The notes beneath the pieces were generated by a model. The model did no database searches. It saw nothing but the letters and a program-made list of their open reading frames with translations, and was not told where the DNA came from. Position numbers and translations under genes: made by a program. This document shows, in pieces, positions 9,076 through 17,500 of a DNA stretch of 64,000 nucleotides (position 1 is its first letter; every line of letters starts with the position of its first letter). This stretch comes from Fibrobacter sp. (GTDB taxonomy: Bacteria; Fibrobacterota; Fibrobacteria; Fibrobacterales; Fibrobacteraceae), in NCBI GenBank assembly GCA_017412605.1, contig JAFPWY010000010.1, positions 186,001 through 250,000 of the forward strand, in the 5' to 3' direction.

Positions 9076-9104
9076 TTGATGTACTCGTAATAATTACTTA
9101 TATT
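9076..9104 (+). promoter_or_regulatory. Putative sigma70-type promoter of pilin cassette A
   Basis: TTGATG at 9076-9081, a 17-bp spacer and TATATT at 9099-9104. Transcription would begin near 9111 and give a leader of about 115 nt before the first pilin gene. Confidence 0.5.
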
Positions 9105-9122
9105 AGTATTGGTAAGTAGGGT

Positions 9123-9216
9123 GGGGCTTGCTTCAGAAAAGCGAGCTCCCCTTCCTTGTCTATTCGAAAGTTGTCTGCGAATATTTCTTACTTTGTGATT
9201 AACAATCACTTAGGAG
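9123..9216 (+). promoter_or_regulatory. Structured 5' leader of cassette A
   Basis: Three consecutive hairpins can be drawn. GGGG-CTTGCTT pairs with AAGCGAG-(CT)-CCCC (9123-9151). TATTCG pairs with CGAATA (9161-9183). GTGATT pairs with AATCAC (9195-9209), directly before the AGGAG ribosome-binding site at 9212-9216. The last hairpin is placed to influence translation initiation. I do not recognise a known riboswitch class. Confidence 0.4.
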
Positions 9217-9225
9217 AAATAGGGT

Positions 9226-9765
9226 ATGCATATGTTACATTCGAGCGAGATGAAAAAAGGTTTCACAATGGCTGAAATACTCGTGGTGTTGACCATCATG
9301 GGTATTCTTTCGGCTATGGGCATTTCTGCCATGCGCGATGCAATTGTTAATAACCGGGTCAAGGATGCCTCGTTGAACGTCGCCGCCTACCTGGAACGTG
9401 TCGCCAACGAGACGAACCGCATTTCCGACAAGGTTTGCGTAAAGAACGATGGCAAGGAACTCTATGCCGCCAAGGGCGACTGCAACGCAGCCTCGAAAAA
9501 CAATAAAATCAGTTCTTACACGCTCGAAGGCCCTCTCGATTTTGATTTGACGACTAGAGGAAAAGACTGTTCAGACAACTGGCTTGCCAGTGATGACGGA
9601 GAATTCGAGCCCAGGTTCGGCTTAAGCGCAGCTCCGGTGGAAGGCTGTATTGTCATCAAGTATGGCGCTAGCAGTAAATTTGCCCGCGTACTTAAGTTGA
9701 GAACGAAAAACAATATCATTCCGCAGGTCTCTTACGACAGCGCAAAAACCTGGACGGGCCTGTAA
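9226..9765 (+). CDS. Prepilin-like minor pilin, FimU/GspH type
   Basis: A 179-residue type III signal protein. A short leader ends at KKG, and the prepilin peptidase site G/FTMAE is followed by the hydrophobic helix ILVVLTIMGILSAMGISAM, with Glu at +5. The C-terminal domain contains paired cysteines (CVKNDG..GDC and later CS/GC). Length and position, first in an H-V-W-X order, suggest the GspH/FimU role in a pilus or pseudopilus tip. The ATG at 9226 lies 9 nt after AGGAG; ATGs at 9232 and 9250 are alternatives. This gene type occurs only in cassette A of the three cassettes here. Confidence 0.85.
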   Translation: MHMLHSSEMKKGFTMAEILVVLTIMGILSAMGISAMRDAIVNNRVKDASLNVAAYLERVANETNRISDKVCVKNDGKELYAAKGDCNAASKNNKISSYTLEGPLDFDLTTRGKDCSDNWLASDDGEFEPRFGLSAAPVEGCIVIKYGASSKFARVLKLRTKNNIIPQVSYDSAKTWTGL

Positions 9766-9769
9766 TTCT

Positions 9770-10219
9770 ATGAAAAATCTACGGAAGAATATTTTTGGCA
9801 ACCTGTCCGGTTTTGGAATCGTCGAAGTTCTTATTTCAGCTGTCGTGCTCGGCTTTCTGTATCTCGCGCTACTGCACATGCAGGTCGGCAACCGTGAATC
9901 TCTCCTGAGAATTCGTGGGCGCGATGGCGCCGTCGAGGTCGCCCAGAACATTATCGATTCCCTCAAGACCGTCGGGGTCGCCTCCATTGCGTCGTTTTCC
10001 AAGAACGACATCGTCAAGTCCTGGGACCGTGGTCCGGGTGGCAAGTCTAGCCTCACGTACCGTGCCGATGTCACCGTGGGTACCGTCAGCGAATCCGCCT
10101 CGTCCGGTTCCTACTACGAGACCATGTCGCATGTGTATGCAAAGCAGGTGGATGTGAAGGTATCGTGGAAATTCAAGGGCTCCGAACAGTCCGTCAATGT
10201 ATCAAGCGTGGTAAGATGA
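9770..10219 (+). CDS. Prepilin-like minor pilin, PilV/GspI type
   Basis: A 149-residue protein with leader to LSG and prepilin motif G/FGIVEVLISAVVLGFLYLAL, with Glu at +5. It carries the stretch GNRESLLRIRGRDGAVEV, which is identical in the cassette B paralogue at 23650, while the rest has diverged. The C-terminal domain is a small beta domain ending VSWKFKGSEQSVNVSSVVR, also similar in B. It should be processed by a prepilin peptidase and sit near the tip between the H- and W-type subunits. It overlaps the next gene by ATGA, so the two are translationally coupled. Confidence 0.85.
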   Translation: MKNLRKNIFGNLSGFGIVEVLISAVVLGFLYLALLHMQVGNRESLLRIRGRDGAVEVAQNIIDSLKTVGVASIASFSKNDIVKSWDRGPGGKSSLTYRADVTVGTVSESASSGSYYETMSHVYAKQVDVKVSWKFKGSEQSVNVSSVVR

Positions 10220-11568
10220 GAAAATCCGGCTTTACCTTGATGGAACTGATGGTCTATATCGCTATCCTCGGGATAGTGGTCATCGTTGCGGGCCAGGCTT
10301 TCAGCAACAGCACCAAGATGCGCGTGCGGACCGAGAACATGATCAAGGCCAGCGCGTCCGTTGGAGAACTGGAAGCGTTCATTCATGACGATGTTGCCCA
10401 GCTGGGCTCAAAGAGTGCTAAGGAATCCCGGGATTATGGAACCTCGGACAGCTTCTATGTTTCTCCCAAGGTATACATGGACGTGGACAATGGAGACATG
10501 TCTTCGTTCTATCTGGAAAATAGCGTTAGCTCGGGTGACCATAAGGATTCTCTGGCGTTCCGTAGAATGCGCTACGATTCGCAGGGCCATTATCTCTCGG
10601 TGGAACAGGTCTCGTGGTATCTCAAAAAGCAGACTTTGTACCGCAAGTGCACGACTCTGGATTACAATACCAGCAAACTGTCTGAACCGCCTCCGGAGTG
10701 TCCGTCTAACGGCGAGGGCGCTGTCGAAATGTTCAGCAACGTGAAGTCGTTTGACGTTGTTCCTGCGAAACCGGCTGTGCTGGCTTCGGAATACAGCAAT
10801 CTGGCTAACTCTCCGCGACTTCTGCCATCGCCGAACAAGGATGACAGGGTCTTTAGGCTGATCTCCCGTTTTGACAACGGCAACGATGCGACAAAAGGCT
10901 ACAAGGCGTTGAACCGTGATCCCCAGAATGGCGGGCAAAGTGTAACCCTGTTCAATTTTGCCTCGAATTACAACTATACCGACCAGAAAATGGAAACCTC
11001 GTGGAAAAACGTGAACCAGGTGTATGTTGCTTCTGGAACTAGCGATGCAACGGAGAATACCGATTCGTGGAAAACGTGTACCAAGGTTAAACTGGAAGCG
11101 CACGTCAAGTACGAATTGTCCTTCTATATTCCGTATGTCTCAGAAGATAAGAGCCGCTCTTTCTGCCCAGGGATAGACCACATGGCTGTGGGATTCCGCT
11201 ATGCTAAAGATGGATCTGCTGTGGCCGACCTCAACGACTTCTCATTTTATCCACCTATAGACGGTTCCGCGAATGGAACTCGCTCGATGCAGTTCTCCTT
11301 GGATTCGACAGTTAGTGATCTTTGCCTGGCGTTCACGTTTGCAATGTATTCTCCGACGGCGTCAAATGGCCGCATTACCATTACCGACCTGAAATTGAAC
11401 AAGGTGGAAGAGTCCGATTATGAATTTGACGACACCCTCGACTTGACCCAATTTGATGATAAACAAAATATTAGGGCGTTGAAATTTATGATCCGCTTTA
11501 AGGAAGGCGGCGAAGCTGGGATACTGGACTTGGTTGTCGTGACTCCCGGAAATGGCAAGAAAGTTTAA
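10216..11568 (+). CDS. PilW/GspJ-type minor pilin with large beta-sandwich C-domain
   Basis: A 450-residue protein starting at ATG 10216 (ATGA overlap with the preceding gene). Prepilin motif G/FTLMELMVYIAILGIVVIVAG with Glu at +5. The pilin part (to about residue 200) is PilW/GspJ-like. The C-terminal half (about residues 215-450) contains phrases like YELSFYIPYVSED, HMAVGFR, LCLAFTFAMYSP and GRITITDLKLNKVE, reminiscent of CBM4/9-like jelly-roll domains. It is far longer than typical PilW or GspJ (200-350 residues). Homologues lie in cassettes B and C. A carbohydrate-binding role is an inference. Confidence 0.8.
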   Translation: MRKSGFTLMELMVYIAILGIVVIVAGQAFSNSTKMRVRTENMIKASASVGELEAFIHDDVAQLGSKSAKESRDYGTSDSFYVSPKVYMDVDNGDMSSFYLENSVSSGDHKDSLAFRRMRYDSQGHYLSVEQVSWYLKKQTLYRKCTTLDYNTSKLSEPPPECPSNGEGAVEMFSNVKSFDVVPAKPAVLASEYSNLANSPRLLPSPNKDDRVFRLISRFDNGNDATKGYKALNRDPQNGGQSVTLFNFASNYNYTDQKMETSWKNVNQVYVASGTSDATENTDSWKTCTKVKLEAHVKYELSFYIPYVSEDKSRSFCPGIDHMAVGFRYAKDGSAVADLNDFSFYPPIDGSANGTRSMQFSLDSTVSDLCLAFTFAMYSPTASNGRITITDLKLNKVEESDYEFDDTLDLTQFDDKQNIRALKFMIRFKEGGEAGILDLVVVTPGNGKKV

Positions 11569-11578
11569 GGGGACGAAA

Positions 11579-14500
11579 ATGAAAAAAGGTGTATCGCTAG
11601 TAACAGTCCTGCTGTTTATGATGGTTGCAACAATTGCTGCAACGGCAACGTATAAGTTGATTGGCTCGGTGGGTGGCGCCTCTGCCGCTCGTCTGAAGTT
11701 GTCGGAAGCTCGTGAAGCGGCCCAGATGGGCATAAATGCGACTCGTTCTTGGATGACTTTTAAGGGAAATGATGTGGGTGCATTGGTCAGGCAGTATTTC
11801 GAGGGCAAGAAGAAACCGATTCTCCTTAATTCTGTGCTTCCTCGCCTTTCTAACGAGAAGATGAAGGATAGCGTTTGGCTCGTTGGTGCCGATATCGATG
11901 GTTCCAACTACAGGCTTAAGATTCTTTCTGTAGGTACCTTGGCCGACAACACGTCTTACCACGAAGTTGCTGTTTTAAATGTGAACGGACTGTACCAGGT
12001 CCAGATTCCGACGAATGTTCGCTCTGTGCCCTACAACGATGCGTTCCATGGCTCTCTGACCACGGCGGATGTTATCAATGTCGATGCTGCTGTTATCAAG
12101 CGATCTCCTAATGTTTCGAATGCCGGTGGCCAGGCGCTGAATTCCATTACGTCGAGTAAGTACCTTGTTCTTGATGGAAACTTCTATGTGAACGATGCCG
12201 CCAATGTGAGAGACCTGTATGTGTCGGGCGATCTTTCCTTTGGAAACTCTTTGAATGTTAGCGGTAATTTGTATGTAGGCGGAATGGTTTATGCCACAAT
12301 GTCCACAAATCCGCTGGATGTCAGAGGTACAGCCTATTTGAATGGGGGTATGAACCTTAACGAAAAGGCTAGCTATATTGCAAGTAGTGTTCAAGGCTTC
12401 CAAGGTGCGCTAGGCGGACGGTACACGTTCCATAGCAATGTGACTTGTAATGGCGATATAGAACATTTTGCGCATGATTACGGTTCCTTTGTGTTGATGG
12501 AACGAAACCTGGTGATGAACGGAAAAATCAAGTATCATGGAACGACAACGTCTGCAAACGATAATATCCGTGTCTTGCACAACGCTTTCGTTAATGGAAC
12601 TGTTGCTGTTAATGGTGCTGTAAATACGAGCAAGTATGCCAGAAAGACCATGTTTGGAACTGGTCCGGACGATAAATTGCTTATCACGGGAATGAGCATG
12701 TATTCTGATGATGGTGCTCTGTGCCGGGATTCCGTGTTCCACTGCGCCACAAAGGGTGATGATGAAAACCTTGTTGTCGCTTTCAATGGTACCTATACCC
12801 AGGCTATCGAAGACCATGAGCTTGCATCTTGGGGCGCCGATCCGCTTACAAAGTATGGGGCGCTGATTAGCGAAAAGCAGACGGGTGCTTGCAACCTTGC
12901 TAAGGGCCCGCTTATGGTAAATTCCTCGGTTGCTTCTCTTGACATTGTCCATAAATCCGACAGGACGTTGGGCTGTAGTGACGATATTTGGAAAAATACC
13001 GAAGACGCCGTGTCTTTGCTGAACGAATGTTATACCAAAGCCTCCGCCCGTGGAGAACTTTATAATAAGAGCTGGCTTATTGTGGAATTCCCGGGGGCTC
13101 CGTTGTGGAAGTCCTCTCCGGGCCGCCTCCAGGGTAATTTCGTATTCATTATCAATGGTAACACGATAAGTCAGGAATGGGTGATTCCCCAGACTGGAGC
13201 CGATTCCTATGTGATGCTCTATCTCCCGAATGGATGGCCCAATACGGAAGAGGGGAACTCTTTGAGAACGGCGGACGATGCGTCTGACAACATCTATAAC
13301 TATTTCATTTATAGTAAGGGAAATATTGGAAGATTCGATTCTAGGGTCGACGACCCGTTGCGCGGATCTATTTATATGGATGGCTGCGCAAGCCTCAATA
13401 CGTTGAATTCGAACAATACGCTTTCTGTGCAGTTCAACGAGAATTTGGTGAATGAACTCGTCCGTGCAAACTTGATATGCGAAAATAACGGGACCGGATC
13501 CTGCTCCAACTTTGCAGGAGTTTCCTCCTTGTACGCTGTGTCTGGGTTTGATGAACCCAAGGACCCCTTCCATATCGCAACATCTCCGCAGTTGACTGTT
13601 GCCGTGGAATCCCAGTATCGCAATAATGAGCCATCTCCCGCTGTTGGTGACTTTGACCTTATCCAGAAAACGGCTGTTGTGTTGCCCCGCATTATTTATT
13701 TGACCAGGGATGCCGTGGGTACATTGAGCGATTACTATAACGTTGTTGCGCTGAACGGTTCTCGCCAGCGTAGAGAGATAAATAAAATGACATGTCCGTC
13801 GCAGATTCGTACGGCCGCTAAGTTGTCTTCCGATACGGATTTGATCGATGAAGGTGTGTATCTGTGTTCTTATTCGGAAACGGAAACCAACGACGTTATT
13901 CCGGTGTTTGTCGTTGTGCATGGCCTCCAGAATGCCCAGCCCGACATTAAGTTCGACCAGCCGGATAAAGCTATTGCAGCGGGTTCTACTGTCAAGGTTT
14001 ACCTGAGAGCGACGGATGAAAGCGACCGCGTCAAGATTCTCATATCGGCCCCGATAGCTAAGCCTTTTGGCTGGGACTACACTCCGAATGAAAGGCTCCA
14101 GTACGAAGGCGAATCCGATGGCCGCGTACTTTATAGTCTCGAAACGTCCACCACGTTGGGATCGGATATCGAAGTGTTCACTGTGTCGACTGAAGAACAT
14201 GCGGCACTTTCTGATATTACGTTCCAGTTGGAATCGCCTTGCACAAATTGCAATATCGGTCAGCCCGATGTTTCCCGAATCTACATTTCGAACAGGGTGT
14301 ATGTCGAGCGCACTGATTTCGGCTCGTCTTTGTGCAGTCAGGGCGGCAATGCCTACAAGTTCATGCAGGCATATGGCGTGGCATGTAACGAAGTCGTGAC
14401 GTGGCCGTCCTGCGAAGTCTTCCTGGACGACGATGATGTCTGGGTTACGGCGGATGGCTTGGGCTGTTCTGTTGAAGATCCCAATAACAGGTGGCGCTGC

Positions 14501-17500
14501 GCTACGGGCGGTAATACGGTTCGCTTGAAGGAAGCGGCATCGATCGATAACAAGTGTAAGGCTTTCATTCCGGATTCACAGTTGGTCTTGTCCTCGGCAA
14601 ATCGCGAGTATAAGCTGCCTGCAGTTGTGAAGCGCAAGCCGGTTATGCTCAATGTGCGATTCCATGGGGATTCGAGAGAGACCGGTGTCAACATCGAGGT
14701 GAAACGCCCGAATTGGACATCTTCTGCCGATACGGTGTGCTATGAAGATTGCGATTATAGGCTGTTTGCTGGTGACACCGTTTTCTTGCTTCGTACGCTT
14801 GCAGGTTACGGAAAATTCTCTTATTGGGCCTGTAAGGGTGAGGACTGCCCGTATAAGGATAAGCCGATTATCAACTCGGATACCTTGAAAATGACGTTGA
14901 GCGGGTTGTCCGATGATACCGTGGCTATCCACTTCAACGAGAAGGATAGGCATTGCTTCTACGCCGACTTCTCGGAAACCGAAATATGGTGCAATAGCGC
15001 TAACAAGGATGACTGTATCGACAAGTGCAAGAGCGGTACTCATTGCTCGATTGGTGGCGGAAATTACAAGAATGCGGATTGGCTCATGGTCTATTCCAAC
15101 GATGGTAATAGTTTTGTTAAGCCCGCATTGAACAACGGCTATATATCGCCGCCGAATGGCTTTGGCTATTTCAAAACATTGATATTTGGTATTGAATTCC
15201 AGACGGGAGAGCCGACACTTGTCCTGAATACGGCCTTGGCGGGCTATAACGGCAAGTACACGTCGATGATCAGGATTCCCTCGATTCTGTCCAATACGCT
15301 TGACAATATTCGCAACAGGCCGATTGATGATGGTCTAGTCTTTAGATCTAATGCTTCCGGTACGGAATACTACCTACTGAGTATTATTACCCATGCTGCG
15401 GCGGCTTATGCAAGGCTTTGCTATGTGACTGGCCGCGATAGCGATAACAAACGGTGCCAGGAATCTGCATTCCGTCGTGGATTGTTCGACAACCAGCTTG
15501 CGGCCCTGACTATGTTGTCCTATGCCTCTATCAACTTGGATATCGAGGGCCCGGATATCGTGGCGACACTCAGCTATAACACGGGTGGAGCGGACTGGGG
15601 CTCTGCAGTAGCTACGTTCGACTTGACAGAAAAGTTTAGCGATGTTATCCATGCGGACGATGCTCACCAGTATGTCGGCTTCAAGCTGGGCGTGCCCCAC
15701 CTTCTCACGAGCTTTGAACTTTACGACATTGGCTGGACGAGTACGACTGGTGATTATGCGGACTCCTGCTGGGCTTCCCCGGCTGTGACTTGCTCCTTCA
15801 GGTCGAATTACGAAGGCGGCATGGTTCCCAAGGATTCCATGGTTACGCCTTGGGTGGCCCTGTCTTCTTGGTTCAAGGGCAAGAACTGCAATATCTCGTA
15901 CTTCTATAACGGCTGTGACTTGAGGGATGACCGCTTTGTAAATGGCTGGAACTTCCTTGGCTTCTCCCTGGCCTACGGCGATAACGATATGGCGTGTGGT
16001 GTTACTGGTGGAAAAGGCTTCTATCGATATTCGGCCAAGAAGTTGGATTTGTATAAGCGAGGCAAGTTGAAGGATAATCGGTACAACTTCGAAAAGGATG
16101 GCTACCACGGTTATGCGTACACGGGTGCGAATGGCAGGTCTGGCGTTATCAATGATGCGTCCATCCTGGTTTACTGTACCGGTGATGGTGCCAATGGCCA
16201 TACCTACGAGGCGAGCTGTGGTGACTTTATTGTCGGCGAGTTCGAGCATTGTACGGAAAGCTACATGGAATTGCTGGATCGTCCGGCTAGTTGCTTCTAC
16301 AAGGATTCCTGCTATGTCCCGCTGGATATCGATAGCACGATTAACGTCCGCGAATCCGAAATGCACTTTACAATCGATTTGAACGGTGGTTCTGTGCAGG
16401 CTTATGTGATGGATGTCGATGGCTTTATGAGCAAGGTGGGCGCTGTTGCCCATGCCTCTGGAGACTATACGCTGAATATGGAGAAGATTTCCGATGAGGG
16501 CGGTTTCAATCCGCAGCACATCACGGGATTGGTGTTCAAGACGCCTGACCAGGCAAATTTCAATATCACCCATGTGGACAGCTATTGTAAATATGCCTTT
16601 GGTGTTCGTTCCTGTAAGGTTGACCCCTATAATGTGAATACCCGCCAGTGGAGGGTCACTGCGACGGTCATCCATCCGGAAAAGGCTGCAAAGTGCAAGG
16701 TGATTGGTCATGACGCGGCCGCTGGCATTGTTGATGAAATGCCTTGCGCGACGGAATTTATTGACGAAATAACCCAGGACAATATTTACGGTAATGATGT
16801 GGAAAAATCCTATTGGTTCTCCGTCATTGCTTACGATGAGAATGGGTACGAGATGGATGCCTGTGAGACTACGCCCAGGGTGATTCCTGCAATGAGCATG
16901 ACTTGTGCTGTGTCGCAGGACAAAATTGAGCAAACCTACGGCATACCTTCGTTCCGCTTCAATATCGATGGTTGCCCTGTTGATGGCTGCCCCTATGAAA
17001 TTACGTACCCGGATAATTCGAAATCCGGTTCGCTTACAGGCGAAACGGGTGCTGGATTGTGCCCGGAAAATGGGTGCAATAGCTACAATACCTACGAAGA
17101 CAAGTTTGATGAGGGTAGGACATATCAATACAAGATAAAGGCCTATGACCAGACCTGTGTCGCGGAATTTACAGTTCTTCCTGAACCGCCTGCTATGAAG
17201 TGCGAAGCTAGCTACGATGGAGAAAAGTTCATTGCGGATGTGTCCTATATAAGCGAGTCGGGAACGCCGACTTCTTGGACGGGTACGCTGGATTTGAGCG
17301 TGTCGGGTACGGCTGCGTTGACCGACCAGTTGGGTAACATTGTCTTCTCGGAAAAGATGAGAGGCGACAATGCTCATTTCGAGTATACCTTCCCAGAAAA
17401 CCTGAAGGCTTGTCCGGCGGGCGAATGCAACTACTATGCATGGCTTGTTCTGCCGGGTCACAACGATCAGCCCTGTCATGCGTCTTGGACGGCTCGCGCC

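Noticed and set aside
9123-9210. Cyclic-di-GMP (GEMM) riboswitch in the pilin leader
   Set aside because: The conserved GEMM core sequences are not present; only simple hairpins are seen.
12410-17479. Very long minus-strand open frames inside giant gene A (596 and 701 codons)
   Set aside because: They lie exactly opposite a gene with clear domains, have implausible composition (many Ile/Arg/His) and no start signals; they result from codon bias of the plus strand.
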